Below the pieces are notes generated by a model that was not told the DNA's origin, did no database searches, and was given only the letters and a program-made list of their open reading frames with translations. This document shows, one piece after another, positions 48,687 to 58,209 of a DNA stretch of 64,000 bases. How positions within the stretch are numbered: position 1 is the first letter of the stretch; the number at the start of each line of letters is the position of its first letter. Source of the DNA: an uncultured bacterium (lineage in GTDB: Bacteria > Planctomycetota > Phycisphaerae > Phycisphaerales > UBA1924); assembly GCA_903834785.1 (NCBI GenBank), contig CAILKP010000047.1:1-64000 (forward strand), written 5' to 3'. A program made the translations under genes and the position numbers.

Positions 48687-49730
48687 ATGGCACGCAAGCC
48701 CAACGAGAAACTGCCCACCGATGCCAAGGACCTGGAAGGCATCACCAAGGCCGCGATCCTGCTGCTGACGGTTGAACCGCCCGCAGCGGCGGAGATTCTC
48801 AAGAACCTCAAGCCGGAGATGGTAGAGGAAGTCACTCGTGAGCTGGCCTCGCTCGGCCGCGTGCCCGACGGTCTCCGCAACAGCGTCATCAACGAGTTCT
48901 ATAACGCGTCGCTCGCCAGCCAGTACAAGAACGAGGGCGGGCTGGAGTACGCCAAGATCCTGCTCCAGCAGTCGCTGGATCCGAAGCTCGCGGAGCGCGT
49001 GCTCAGCCAGATCCAGACTCAGGTTCAGAAGACTCCCTTTGCGTTCCTGCAGAAGGCCGAGAGTGAGAACCTCCTGACGTTCATCCAGGATGAGCACCCC
49101 CAGACCATTGCCCTGATCGTCTGCCACATGCCTCACCACAAGGCCGCGGAGATTCTCGGCGGCCTGCCGATCGCCAAGCAGATTGAGGTCATCAAGCGGG
49201 TGGCGAACATGGAGCAGACTAACCCGGAGGTGATCAAAGAAGTCGAGCGTGGTCTGGAGTCGCGCCTGTCATCCATGCTCGTGCAGAGCATGGAGAAGGC
49301 CGGCGGCATCCCCACCGTTGCCGAGATCCTCAACCTCGCCGATCGCTCGACGGAGAAGTCGATCATGGAAGGCCTGGAGGCCGAGGACCCGGACCTCGTC
49401 GAGCAGATCCGCCGCCTGATGTTCGTCTTCGAGGACGTCAAGCTTGTCGACGACAAGGGCATCCAGAGCCTGCTCAAGGAGCTGGACAACGACGACCTGA
49501 CGCTGGCACTCAAGACCGCCAGCGACGAGCTCAAGGAAAAGATCTTCCGCAACATGTCCGAGCGTGCCGCGGCCATGATCAAGGAAAACATGCAGTTCAT
49601 GGGTCCGGTCAAGGTCTCGGATGTCGAGGCAGCTCAGCAGCGGATCGTCGACATTGTCCGTCGCCTGGAAGATGCCGGCGAGATCATCATCTCCGGCCGC
49701 GGCGGCGGGGCCGAGGAACTGGTGGTCTGA
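48687..49730 (+). CDS. fliG: Flagellar motor switch protein FliG
   Basis: A 347-residue switch protein that links the MS ring to the C ring and takes torque from the stator. The armadillo-like domains carry the EHPQTIALIV motif (middle domain) and the C-terminal domain has charged residues in DVKLVDDKGIQSLLKELDNDDL. AGGA precedes the start. It follows fliF by 48 bases, and the two proteins bind each other. Residue content is typical of the family. Confidence 0.95.
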   Translation: MARKPNEKLPTDAKDLEGITKAAILLLTVEPPAAAEILKNLKPEMVEEVTRELASLGRVPDGLRNSVINEFYNASLASQYKNEGGLEYAKILLQQSLDPKLAERVLSQIQTQVQKTPFAFLQKAESENLLTFIQDEHPQTIALIVCHMPHHKAAEILGGLPIAKQIEVIKRVANMEQTNPEVIKEVERGLESRLSSMLVQSMEKAGGIPTVAEILNLADRSTEKSIMEGLEAEDPDLVEQIRRLMFVFEDVKLVDDKGIQSLLKELDNDDLTLALKTASDELKEKIFRNMSERAAAMIKENMQFMGPVKVSDVEAAQQRIVDIVRRLEDAGEIIISGRGGGAEELVV

Positions 49731-49863
49731 TCAGGCCCTGCATGCCGCTCCGGCGATCCGGCTGCGGGCTGGTGCAGGTCAGGCAGTGGGGGCGGGGTAC
49801 GACGTCGGAGACGTTCGGTTTCGGGGCCGAATCAGCAGCTGGAAGCACTGACCGCAGACCACC

Positions 49864-50625
49864 ATGGCGATTCTCAAAGGCAACACGGCCGGCGACCCCA
49901 CACGGCACGCCATCGCGCTGGATCTCGGCGATCTGCGTAATCAGGGCGAACTGGTGCTGCAGCACGCGTCAAAGAAAGCTGAGCAGATCGTGGCCGATGC
50001 CCGCCGCGAGCGTGAGCAGTTGATCGCCACCGCGGCTGATGAGGGTCGTGCAAAGGGTCTGGCACAGGGTACCGCGGACGGTCTGCGGGCCGGCACCACG
50101 CAAGGCGCCCAGGCGGCCATGGTCGAGCGTCGTGCCCAGCTTGAGGCCGTCGAAAACAGTTGGAAGGCCATTGCCGGAGACTTTGCTGCCCAGCGCGAGG
50201 ATGTTCTCGCCGAGGCGCGGCGTGAGGTGATCCGGCTGGCTCTTCAGATCGCTTCACGTGTCATCAAGCGGTCCATCGAGGCGGACCCGTCGGTTGTCGT
50301 TGACCAGGTGTCCGCGGCGTTGGCCATGGTGCTGCGTCCCAGCCGTGTGGTGATCTCGATCAACCCTGCGGACCGTCCGCTTGTCGAGGCCGCACTTCCT
50401 GCCCTGCTTCGTCAGTTGGCGGATTCCTCACACATCGAGCTCGCTGATGATGCCAAGCTCGCTCGCGGGGCATGCTCGCTCCGGCTCGCCGATGCGATGG
50501 GCGGCACGGTCGATGCTTCACTGCAGTCCCAACTTGACCGTATCGCCGAAGCTCTGGTGCCCACACCGCGGGTAGCCGGTGCCGAGGGTGCCAGCGGCCC
50601 CGCCGGGTCGGAGACCCACTCATGA
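49864..50625 (+). CDS. fliH: Flagellar assembly protein FliH
   Basis: A 253-residue FliH/YscL-type stator of the export ATPase. Long charged helix in the first 130 residues with the alanine/glycine-spaced pattern typical of FliH (AKGLAQGTADGLRAGTTQGA), then VIRLALQIASRVIKR and a C-terminal domain that binds FliI. The gene sits between fliG and fliI as expected and overlaps fliI by four bases (ATGA). No strong ribosome binding site is seen before its ATG. Confidence 0.88.
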   Translation: MAILKGNTAGDPTRHAIALDLGDLRNQGELVLQHASKKAEQIVADARREREQLIATAADEGRAKGLAQGTADGLRAGTTQGAQAAMVERRAQLEAVENSWKAIAGDFAAQREDVLAEARREVIRLALQIASRVIKRSIEADPSVVVDQVSAALAMVLRPSRVVISINPADRPLVEAALPALLRQLADSSHIELADDAKLARGACSLRLADAMGGTVDASLQSQLDRIAEALVPTPRVAGAEGASGPAGSETHS

Positions 50626-51998
50626 CCGCCTGCGCTGAAGCCATGGCCGCGCTTCGCCACGTCCAGCCGATGGCCGTCTCCGGACGCGTCGTCGCCCTCC
50701 GTGGATTGTCGGTGCTTGTCCAGGATCTGCCCTTGCCCATCGGCTCACTAGTGTCGATCTCCCGCCCGGGCGCAGGCGACGATGTGCCGATGCTTGGCGA
50801 GATCGTTGGCTTTGCCGGCGGCCAGACCGTCGTGATGATGCTCGGTCAATCCGCGGGCATCTCCCCAGGTGATCGGGTGCTGGGTCTGCACGCGACGCCG
50901 ACGATCAACGTTGGTGACTCCATGCTCGGCCGCGTGATCGACGGGCTGGCTCGTCCGATCGACGGTGATGGACCGCTTCACGGCCTGCTGCCTCGTCCGC
51001 TGATGCCCGAGCCGATGGGAGCTCTCACACGCAAACGAGTGACCGAGCCGATGCGGACCGGTCTGCGAGCCATTGACATCATGACCCCGCTCGGTCGTGG
51101 CCAGCGTCTGGGCATCTTCGCAGGCCCCGGTGTCGGCAAATCGACGCTGCTGGGCTCGCTGGCCCGGAACAGCACCTGTGACATCGCGGTGCTCGCGCTG
51201 ATCGGCGAGCGTGGCCGCGAAGTCAAGGACTTCGTGCACGATGTGCTCGGTGAGGAGGGTCTCAAACGCTCCGTGGTCGTCGCGGCCACTGGCGATGAAT
51301 CCCCGCTGATGCGAATCCGCGCCGCCAACGTGGCGTTCTCGGTTGCCGAGCACTTCCGTGACCGCGGCAAGCACGTGCTGCTCATGCTCGATTCGCTGAC
51401 TCGTTTCAGCCACGCCCACCGGCAGGTCGGCCTTTCAGTCGGTGAACCGCCGACGACCAAGGGCTACACGCCCGGTGTCTTTGCCGCGATGGCCCGGCTG
51501 CTCGAACGTGCCGGTCAACTCGAAAACACGCCCGGTCGTCCGGCGCAGGGCTCCATCACCGGGCTGTTCACGATTCTCGTTGAGGGTGACGAGACAACCG
51601 AGCCCGTGTCTGATGCGGCACGCGGTATCCTCGACGGCCACCTCATGCTCTCGCGTCAGCTCGCCCAGAAGAACCACTACCCGGCAATCGATGTTCTCGA
51701 CTCCGTCTCCCGCGTGGCTTCCGATGTTTCGGATCCGGAGCACGATCAGGCTCGTCGGCAGCTTGGCCGTCTGATGGCGGCATATCGCGACATTGAGGAC
51801 CTCGTCCAGATCGGTGCTTATGCGAAGGGCTCGAGCGCCGAGGCCGATGTGGCGATCGCGTTCTATCCGCGGATCCGCGAGATCCTCCAGCAGGGCAACC
51901 GGGAGCGGGAAGCATGGCCGAACGCTAGGGCCCGGGCCATCAAGGTTGCCGCGGAAGCTATGGCCGCCCTCAACGCCCAGCAGCGCAAGCCGGGCTGA
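50622..51998 (+). CDS. fliI: Flagellar export ATPase FliI
   Basis: The ATPase of the flagellar type III export apparatus, 458 residues. Walker A is GPGVGKST at 168-175; ALIGERGREVKDF and the Walker B region LLMLDSLTRFSHAHRQ follow. It is related to the F1 beta subunit. It works with FliH and FliJ, which flank it. The start overlaps the fliH stop, so translation is coupled. Confidence 0.96.
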   Translation: MTACAEAMAALRHVQPMAVSGRVVALRGLSVLVQDLPLPIGSLVSISRPGAGDDVPMLGEIVGFAGGQTVVMMLGQSAGISPGDRVLGLHATPTINVGDSMLGRVIDGLARPIDGDGPLHGLLPRPLMPEPMGALTRKRVTEPMRTGLRAIDIMTPLGRGQRLGIFAGPGVGKSTLLGSLARNSTCDIAVLALIGERGREVKDFVHDVLGEEGLKRSVVVAATGDESPLMRIRAANVAFSVAEHFRDRGKHVLLMLDSLTRFSHAHRQVGLSVGEPPTTKGYTPGVFAAMARLLERAGQLENTPGRPAQGSITGLFTILVEGDETTEPVSDAARGILDGHLMLSRQLAQKNHYPAIDVLDSVSRVASDVSDPEHDQARRQLGRLMAAYRDIEDLVQIGAYAKGSSAEADVAIAFYPRIREILQQGNREREAWPNARARAIKVAAEAMAALNAQQRKPG

Positions 51999-52033
51999 CG
52001 GGGCTGACGTGCGGGCGGCTCAAGGGCTGAACT

Positions 52034-52534
52034 ATGCGTGGATTCGTATTCAAACTTGAGCCGGCACTTGAACTGCGGAAGCGACAGGAACGCGACCGCA
52101 TGCTCGTCGTCGCCCGGCTCGAACGCCAGCGGCTGGCGATTCAGGACCGGGTGGACGCGATCAACGGGCAGGTGCAGGCGACGCAGCAGGACGCCCGGCG
52201 GCTGGCTCGCACGGAAGAGGGTGTGGTGGATGTCCACGGTGTGCGCTTGGCCGCCACAACGGCGATGTTCGCCCGCGTGAATCTGCAGCGGTGCGCTATC
52301 GAGCTCGCCGGGCTCGAGCGGCAGATCCAGGCCGCCCGCAAGCTGCTGCTCGATGCCACCATTGCCCGCAAGGGTGTGGAACTGCTTCGCGAACGCCAGT
52401 ACTGCGCATATCTCGCGCTGCAGGCCCGCCGCGAGACCAACGAGCTTGATGACCTTTCCATCTCCCGCTTCGTGCGGCAGTCTGCCGATGAAGCGTCCGA
52501 GGCAGCTGCCGTCAATGCCGCCCAAGGTGCCTGA
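52034..52534 (+). CDS. fliJ: Flagellar export protein FliJ
   Basis: A 166-residue coiled-coil protein in the fliJ position right after fliI. It begins FVFKLEPALELRKRQERDRML, the normal FliJ start, and is almost all charged helix. FliJ acts as the central stalk of the FliI ring and helps exchange chaperones. Sequence conservation in the family is low, so the call rests on the start pattern, the coiled coil and the position. Confidence 0.85.
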   Translation: MRGFVFKLEPALELRKRQERDRMLVVARLERQRLAIQDRVDAINGQVQATQQDARRLARTEEGVVDVHGVRLAATTAMFARVNLQRCAIELAGLERQIQAARKLLLDATIARKGVELLRERQYCAYLALQARRETNELDDLSISRFVRQSADEASEAAAVNAAQGA

Positions 52535-52626
52535 GTCGGACGAAGTGCCCTCTGTAGTTGCCCAGCATCCCGCTCTTTCTCTCTGGCCTTCCGCCCATTT
52601 CTGCCCCCAGCCATCCCTGGTGTGAC

Positions 52627-53334
52627 ATGAAGACCCTCATCACCGCTATCCTGGTCGTCGCCATCGCCAACCTGCTCGGGGTGCTCGGCTTTCTCGGCTG
52701 GCTCGGGGCGACGGACCGCCTCAGCAAGGACCGTTTCAACCGCATCAAGGAGATCCTCGCAGTTACCAACGCCGAGGAGCTTGCCCTGGCTGCTACTGAG
52801 AAGGCCAAAGCCGAGACTCAGGCAAAGGAGACCGCTCTGGCGGCCAAGATGGCCGAACCGCCGAAGTCTGCCGCCGAGTCGATCAGCGATAATCGCCAGT
52901 CCGGTGAGATCCAGCAACAGGGACAACTCAGGCTCCGCGATGAGTTGCGGCAGCTGCAGCTGCAGCTTGATCGGCGACAGGCCGAACTTGATGCGACCAA
53001 GGCCCAGCTTGATGCCAAGGAGCGGACGTTCCAGCAGCGACTGGCCGAGGTCGGCAAGGCGGCTGCCAATGAGCAGTTCAAACAGGCTTTGGCGGCACTT
53101 GAGGCCCAGGAGCCGGCCGATGCGCAGAAGGTGCTCAGTACGATCATTCAGGACCGTCAGCAGGAGCAGGCGGTGAGCTACCTTGCCTCCATGAGCCCCA
53201 AGAACCGGGCGGCCGTCATCACCGAGTTCATTGCGGTAGATCCGAAGCTGGCAGCGACTTTGCTGGAGGAACTGCGGACACGTGGACTTTCGTCCACGAC
53301 CGCCGCAAGTCCCCAGCCCACCACGCCACGATGA
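52627..53334 (+). CDS. MotE-like coiled-coil protein
   Basis: A 235-residue protein with an N-terminal membrane helix (about 4-26), a long coiled coil (about 75-150) and a C-terminal MgtE-N-like segment (QQEQAVSYLASMSPKNRAAVITEF). This layout matches MotE, a chaperone for the stator or motor found downstream of fliJ in other bacteria. The ATG at 52627 starts directly before the helix. The stop overlaps the fliK start (ATGA), supporting co-translation. Confidence 0.8.
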   Translation: MKTLITAILVVAIANLLGVLGFLGWLGATDRLSKDRFNRIKEILAVTNAEELALAATEKAKAETQAKETALAAKMAEPPKSAAESISDNRQSGEIQQQGQLRLRDELRQLQLQLDRRQAELDATKAQLDAKERTFQQRLAEVGKAAANEQFKQALAALEAQEPADAQKVLSTIIQDRQQEQAVSYLASMSPKNRAAVITEFIAVDPKLAATLLEELRTRGLSSTTAASPQPTTPR

Positions 53335-55088
53335 TCTCACCAGCCAGCAAGCCGCTCCTCGACCTCCTGACGAGCCCCTCAACAAGCTCCAAATCACTGC
53401 TCACTCAGCCGTCAGCCCGTCCTGCCGCGCAAGATGCACGGTTCGACGGGCTGCTTCGTTCCACACTTGAGCGCAAGCCAGGCCGATCCAAGGCGGATCG
53501 TGCCGGTGCCGGACCGGCCGACAAGCTCACAAAGCCAGCCGGCGACGGCCGCGCTGCCGGTTCGAGCCCGGCTGCGGTTGGTGGCAAGGCCAAGGCCGCT
53601 GAGCGATCCGACAAGGCGGGAACAGCCGAGGTGGGCGCAGCTTCCGCCGATGTCTCCGACCGTGCTTCAACCGCGGAAGGCCAGAAGGCGTCGGCCGACG
53701 ACTCAGATCCGACCGCGGCGGCTGAGGCCGTCGCGAAGTGTCCTTCCTCCGGTGATCCGGTGGACGGTGCCGGTTCTGCGCAGCTTCTCCTAGCGGTGCA
53801 AGATCCGGCGAGCAACCCAGCGGGTAGCGTGAGCAGAGAGCCTGCATCGGGACAGGCCGTCGCGGCGGGAACTGGCAGTGGGGATGCTGGTACCCAGCAA
53901 GGCAAAGGTGATGTCGGTGATGCTGCGCTGAGCGCGGCCCAATCCCGTGCCGAAGCCAAAGCGGCGCCGGCGATCACTGTTGCCCGTTTCAACGAGCAGC
54001 TGCTGACGGCCGATCCGCGGCGGATGCTCCTGGGACTTGAAGCTCCTGGTTCTCGGATGCTCTCCGGCGAATCACGCTCGCAGAGCGCCTCCGCACGGTT
54101 CGGCGAGCGTGTGCGATCCGGGAGCACGGGCGAACTCAACGACGCCGGCGCTGGATCAAGCGCCTCGGGTCCCGCTGGGGCGTTGCCGTCTGATGGCAAA
54201 GGTGTGCCAGAGTCCCCAGCACCCCACTCCGCTGCCGGGAGTCTGGGCCGTTCGGCGAACTCAGCCGCTGCCACTGCCGTGCCGTCCGGTCCTGAGCAGC
54301 AATCCGAGAAGAAAAGCGATGTGGCTGGCTCATCTGGCAATCCGACCCCGCCCGCGGTGAGCACGCAACCGGGCCAGCCCAGTCCAGTGCCGACCGCCGT
54401 GGTGCCCGGCGCAGCCACAGGGAGCACGCTCCCGGACCGCCCGGCCGCAAACAGCAACACCCCGTCCGCTTCGCCGGTTGCCGGCGGTGGGTCAGCGGGT
54501 CGTGCCGACACTGCCAAGGCCGAGTCCAGGCAGCCAGACGAGGCACCTCGCCCCGACCGCGCCTTTGCGGCCCAGGTTGAGCGTGCACTGGCACTGGCCA
54601 GCCGCCAGGCGGAGCGCCCCGGTGCCGGCAACTCCCCCGTAACGCTCCGGCTTCGTCCGGAGAATCTCGGCCAGTTGCGAATCCGCCTGACTGTGGCGGA
54701 TGAAGCCGTTGGCGTCCGCATCGAAGTAGGCACCACCGAGGCCCGCCGGCTGCTGAGCGATTCGATGGACTCGCTGCGGCAATCCATGCAGGACAAGGGG
54801 CTCTCGCTGAGCAAGAGCTCGGTGCTGCTGGATCCATCGCTCGCTGCCGAGACGACCAAGGCGCAGGACTGGCAGTCCCGCGATGCCGCTGAATCGAGCC
54901 GCACATCAGCTGCGGCGTGGAGTGGCCACCAGGCCGGGCAACCGGCACTCGGTCTGCAGCAGGATCGCCCGGGAACCTCGCCCGACCGCGAGCAGTCCCG
55001 CGGCCGGTCCGGCAATCGGGGCGGCTTCTTCGATGCGGCCCTGCTGATGACCGAGCCGTCCGGGCCGCGCACCGTCGCTGGTCGCTGA
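53331..55088 (+). CDS. fliK: Flagellar hook-length control protein FliK
   Basis: A 585-residue FliK. Most of the protein (about 1-425) is a low-complexity Ala/Ser/Gly/Pro/Asp-rich ruler region. The conserved C-terminal hook domain (about 430-505) is clear: VTLRLRPENLGQLRIRLTV and GVRIEVGTTEARRLLSDS. FliK measures hook length and switches the export substrate. It lies between the motE-like gene and flgD, and its start overlaps the preceding stop. Confidence 0.9.
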   Translation: MISPASKPLLDLLTSPSTSSKSLLTQPSARPAAQDARFDGLLRSTLERKPGRSKADRAGAGPADKLTKPAGDGRAAGSSPAAVGGKAKAAERSDKAGTAEVGAASADVSDRASTAEGQKASADDSDPTAAAEAVAKCPSSGDPVDGAGSAQLLLAVQDPASNPAGSVSREPASGQAVAAGTGSGDAGTQQGKGDVGDAALSAAQSRAEAKAAPAITVARFNEQLLTADPRRMLLGLEAPGSRMLSGESRSQSASARFGERVRSGSTGELNDAGAGSSASGPAGALPSDGKGVPESPAPHSAAGSLGRSANSAAATAVPSGPEQQSEKKSDVAGSSGNPTPPAVSTQPGQPSPVPTAVVPGAATGSTLPDRPAANSNTPSASPVAGGGSAGRADTAKAESRQPDEAPRPDRAFAAQVERALALASRQAERPGAGNSPVTLRLRPENLGQLRIRLTVADEAVGVRIEVGTTEARRLLSDSMDSLRQSMQDKGLSLSKSSVLLDPSLAAETTKAQDWQSRDAAESSRTSAAAWSGHQAGQPALGLQQDRPGTSPDREQSRGRSGNRGGFFDAALLMTEPSGPRTVAGR

Positions 55089-55093
55089 GCGGC

Positions 55094-55108
55094 TGGCACA
55101 CCCCTTGC
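55094..55108 (+). promoter_or_regulatory. Sigma-54 promoter of flgD
   Basis: TGGCACACCCCTTGC fits the -24/-12 consensus, followed by an A, with correct spacing. The expected transcript start is near 55120, giving a 23-base leader that includes GGAG at 55131-55134 before the flgD ATG. Confidence 0.87.
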
Positions 55109-55142
55109 AACAACCAGCTGATTCGCACCCGGAGTACCTCCT

Positions 55143-55766
55143 ATGGCCGTTACCTCGGCAACAAACGCCAACTCAAGCTCCTCGACGGCGCAGTCCACGC
55201 GCTCCAACAAGTTTGGTGACCTGACCAGCGAGCAGTTCACAAAGATCATGCTCTCTGAACTGCAGAGCCAGGACCCGCTGAAGCCCAATGACTCAAACGC
55301 CTTGCTGCAGCAGTTGTCCTCGATCCGGTCGATCGAGTCCAACCTCTCGCTTGAGAAGAAGCTGGGGAACATTCTCTCCCAGAATCAGCTCGCCTCGGCC
55401 GGCAATCTCCTGGGTGCCAACATCTCCGGGCTGACAGAGACCAACAGCCGCGTGAGCGGCACCGTGGTCGGGGTCAACGCCGGCCCCAGCGGCGTCAGCG
55501 TCACCCTGGCACAGGGTTGGAAGGTCCCGTTCAGCAAGATCGACGGCATCACGCTGCCGAGCACAGCGCCCACCACCAATCCGCCGACGACCAATCCGCC
55601 TCCGGCAACCAACCCGACGACGAACCCGCCTGCGAGCAACCCGGCCACTTCCCCGCCGGTCAACCCGATGGGGCGGACGCCGACGATCACCGTGCCAGCG
55701 ACGTCCCCGTCGTCAGGGCCGCCAGTGAGTGCCGCTCCCGCCACGCAGACTTCCTCGGCCAACTGA
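55143..55766 (+). CDS. flgD: Flagellar hook capping protein FlgD with Pro/Thr-rich tail
   Basis: A 207-residue hook cap protein. The N-terminal FlgD signature is clear (FTKIMLSELQSQDPLKPNDSN and LLQQLSSIRSIESN), followed by a Tudor-like segment with GVNAGPSGVSVTLAQGW. The immunoglobulin-like domain usual in FlgD is missing; instead the last 70 residues are a low-complexity Thr/Asn/Pro/Ser tail. It has its own sigma-54 promoter and begins the flgD-flgE group. Confidence 0.88.
   Translation: MAVTSATNANSSSSTAQSTRSNKFGDLTSEQFTKIMLSELQSQDPLKPNDSNALLQQLSSIRSIESNLSLEKKLGNILSQNQLASAGNLLGANISGLTETNSRVSGTVVGVNAGPSGVSVTLAQGWKVPFSKIDGITLPSTAPTTNPPTTNPPPATNPTTNPPASNPATSPPVNPMGRTPTITVPATSPSSGPPVSAAPATQTSSAN
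55560..55668 (+). repeat. Imperfect TNPP codon repeat in flgD
   Basis: A run of short repeats encoding TNPPTTNPPP and variants (TNPP, SNP, PPVNP) in the C-terminal tail of FlgD. The DNA repeats (accaatccgcc and aacccgcc units) are imperfect and could expand or contract by slippage. Confidence 0.7.
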
Positions 55767-55806
55767 TCCTGCTGATCCCGACGCCAACGAACCACAAAGA
55801 AGAATC

Positions 55807-56316
55807 ATGACGAACTCGCCTCTTGCACTCTTGCAGAAACTCGCTTCTCGCGGAACCACGGTTGCCGCGGGTGCCGCCGCACCTGCCGCCAGCGGGGCTG
55901 GTTCTGCCGCCGGACTCGACTTTGCCAGCCTGGTCAGCAAGGCCAAGGCAGGTCAGGCTGTCAGCGATCTGCCGGTGACGGTTTCCCCCCGCAGCGGTGT
56001 AGAACTCAGCCCGGAGCAGCTCCAGCGGCTTGGCGCCGCGGCAGACAAAGCCGCCGCCGCCGGCCTCCAGACGGCACTCATCCTCATCGACGGCAAGTCC
56101 CTCACGCTGGATGTTCATAAGCGGCAGGTGACCGGTGCCGCCCAGCCGACTCAGCAGGCCATCACGGGGATCGACGGCGTTGTCGCCGTCCCCGATGCTG
56201 GACAGGAAGAACTCGGTCAGGAGCCGCACTTGCTGCCGCTGCCCCGAAATGGTTATGACAACTCGTCTCTTCTCAGTGTGCTCGCCGCGCAGCAAAACGG
56301 TGAAGCTACTAACTAG
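55807..56316 (+). CDS. Flagellar operon protein (TIGR02530-like)
   Basis: A 169-residue protein between flgD and flgE. The middle region with LSPEQLQRLGAAADKAAAAG followed by ALILIDGKSLTLDVHKRQV resembles the small flagellar operon protein family found in the same slot in Gram-positive and other bacteria, whose role is still unclear. It has an Ala/Gly-rich N-terminal linker and a longer C-terminal tail than that family. The ATG at 55807 is preceded by AAAGAAGAA. Confidence 0.72.
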   Translation: MTNSPLALLQKLASRGTTVAAGAAAPAASGAGSAAGLDFASLVSKAKAGQAVSDLPVTVSPRSGVELSPEQLQRLGAAADKAAAAGLQTALILIDGKSLTLDVHKRQVTGAAQPTQQAITGIDGVVAVPDAGQEELGQEPHLLPLPRNGYDNSSLLSVLAAQQNGEATN

Positions 56317-56444
56317 CAGGAGCGGGGGGCTGGTCAGGGGTGGTTAGGGCAGCCAGCCCGCGGCAATCGCGGGAGCGATGCAGACGAAACGACACACTGT
56401 GCCGGAACCGACCGGCTGAGTTCGAGCTTAAAGGAGATTCGGAT

Positions 56445-58148
56445 ATGGCCTCAACTACCGCGATGTTCACCGCCCTGTCTGGCCTTACGGCCAATGCGCG
56501 GAACCTCGACGTCATCGGTAACAACATCTCGAACGTCAACACCACGGCGTTTAAGAGTAACCGGATGCTCTTTGCTTCCCAGTTCAGTCGCAACATCTCG
56601 CTGGGCTCGGTGCCCGGTGAGTCAACCGGCGGCACCAACCCGGCGCAGATCGGCCTTGGCGTCACGATCGCCGGCACGCAGCGGAACTTCTCCACCGGCT
56701 CGTTGCAGCCGACCGGCGACCAGCGCGACCTGGCCATCGAGGGTGACGGCTTCTTCGTGGTGTCACGCGGCGACAGCCAGTTCTACACCCGTGCAGGCGC
56801 GTTCCGCCAGAACAGCAACAACGACCTGGTCAATATCTCCGGCCAGCGCGTGATGGGTTATGGCGTCGATGCGGGGTTCAACATTGTTGAAGGCACGCTC
56901 AAGCCGCTGAACCTGCCCGTCGGCCAGCTCCGTCTGGCCGAGGCTACCAAGAACGTGCGATTCTCCGGCAATCTCAACTCGCAGGGCACCATCGGATCGC
57001 AGGGTTCCGTTACCACGCTGGCCGCGATGACCACCGTCGCCACCGGCAACCCGGCGGCAGCTGCCACCGACCTGCTGACCGATATTGATGACCCCGCCAC
57101 CACCGGAAGTCAGTCACTGTTTACTGCCGGCCAGTTCATCGAACTCCGTGGCGTCGAGAAGGGCGGCAAGACGCTGCCCACCGCACGCTACGAAGTCACT
57201 GCCACGTCCACCGTGCAGGATCTCATGAACTTCTTCCGCGACTCGCTTGGCATCAACACAACCACCGGCACCGGCACCGGAGTGGCCATCGATACCAATG
57301 GCCAGATATCGATCACCGGCAACATCGGCACCGGCAACGACATCGCCCTGGAAACTGCTGATATCCGCCAGCTCTCAGCCGGCGGCGCGCTCGTCGGTGC
57401 CGGCTCGCCCCTGGTGACCACCAAGGCCCAGTCCGCCAACGGTGAGTCCATCCGTACCACCTTTGTCGCCTACGACTCACTGGGCAACTCGGTCAACGTC
57501 GATCTGACCATGGTCCTCGAAAGCCGCGGCAACGGTACCACCTGGCGGTACTTCATCGACTCGCCCGATGACTCGGGCGCCTCGCTTGCCGTCGGCAGCG
57601 GCACTATCGCCTTTGACTCTTCCGGCCGCCAGGTAGCCGACACCCCCATCAACATCACCATCAACCGCACCGGCACCGGCGCCGAGGCCACAATGGGTAT
57701 CAACCTCAACTTCTCCTCGCCGACCTCGCTGGTGACCTCGCTGGGCGCTCGGTCCGAACTCGCCGCGGTCTATCAGGACGGCACGCCCGTCGGTACCCTC
57801 TCGAGCTTCTCCGTCGGAGTCGACGGTGTTATCACCGGTGCGTTCACCAACGGTCTGACCCGCCCCGTCGGTCAGGTTGCAGTTGCCAAGTTCTCTAACT
57901 CCGAAGGTCTTGTTGACATCGGCAACAATCTCTTTGAGACCGGGCCGAACTCCGGAACGCCGGTGATCACGACTCCGGGCAAACTGGGCACCGGCAGCGT
58001 CGTCGGCGGCTCACTGGAACTCTCCAACGTCGATCTTGCCGAGGAGTTCGTCCGACTGATCCAGACCCAGACCGGTTACTCGGCCAACAGCCGGGTGATC
58101 TCCGCAACCGATCAGCTCCTCCAGCAGTTGCTGGTTATCGGCCGCTGA
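56445..58148 (+). CDS. flgE: Flagellar hook protein FlgE
   Basis: A 567-residue hook protein. The N-terminus has the rod/hook signature (ALSGLTANARNLDVIGNNISN, then NTTAFKSNRMLF) and the C-terminus ends in FVRLIQTQTGYSANSRVIS and a terminal helix, both needed for polymerisation. The central D1/D2 domains are Thr/Gly/Asn-rich. It is longer than the E. coli hook protein (about 400), similar to other planctomycete or spirochete-size hooks. AAAGGAG precedes the ATG at 56445, fixing the start. Confidence 0.95.
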   Translation: MASTTAMFTALSGLTANARNLDVIGNNISNVNTTAFKSNRMLFASQFSRNISLGSVPGESTGGTNPAQIGLGVTIAGTQRNFSTGSLQPTGDQRDLAIEGDGFFVVSRGDSQFYTRAGAFRQNSNNDLVNISGQRVMGYGVDAGFNIVEGTLKPLNLPVGQLRLAEATKNVRFSGNLNSQGTIGSQGSVTTLAAMTTVATGNPAAAATDLLTDIDDPATTGSQSLFTAGQFIELRGVEKGGKTLPTARYEVTATSTVQDLMNFFRDSLGINTTTGTGTGVAIDTNGQISITGNIGTGNDIALETADIRQLSAGGALVGAGSPLVTTKAQSANGESIRTTFVAYDSLGNSVNVDLTMVLESRGNGTTWRYFIDSPDDSGASLAVGSGTIAFDSSGRQVADTPINITINRTGTGAEATMGINLNFSSPTSLVTSLGARSELAAVYQDGTPVGTLSSFSVGVDGVITGAFTNGLTRPVGQVAVAKFSNSEGLVDIGNNLFETGPNSGTPVITTPGKLGTGSVVGGSLELSNVDLAEEFVRLIQTQTGYSANSRVISATDQLLQQLLVIGR

Positions 58149-58209
58149 TCCCGGACGCGATCTTGGTGTTCTCTGTTGCTCTCTCCCGTCACCGCAGAAA
58201 GGATGCTCG

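Noticed and set aside
55143-55766. A surface adhesin or mucin-like protein suggested by the Pro/Thr tail
   Set aside because: The N-terminal two thirds is clear FlgD, and position and promoter match the hook operon.
58165-58185. Sigma-54-like site before the membrane protein at 58210
   Set aside because: GG and GC are one base too far apart and the rest of the consensus is poor.
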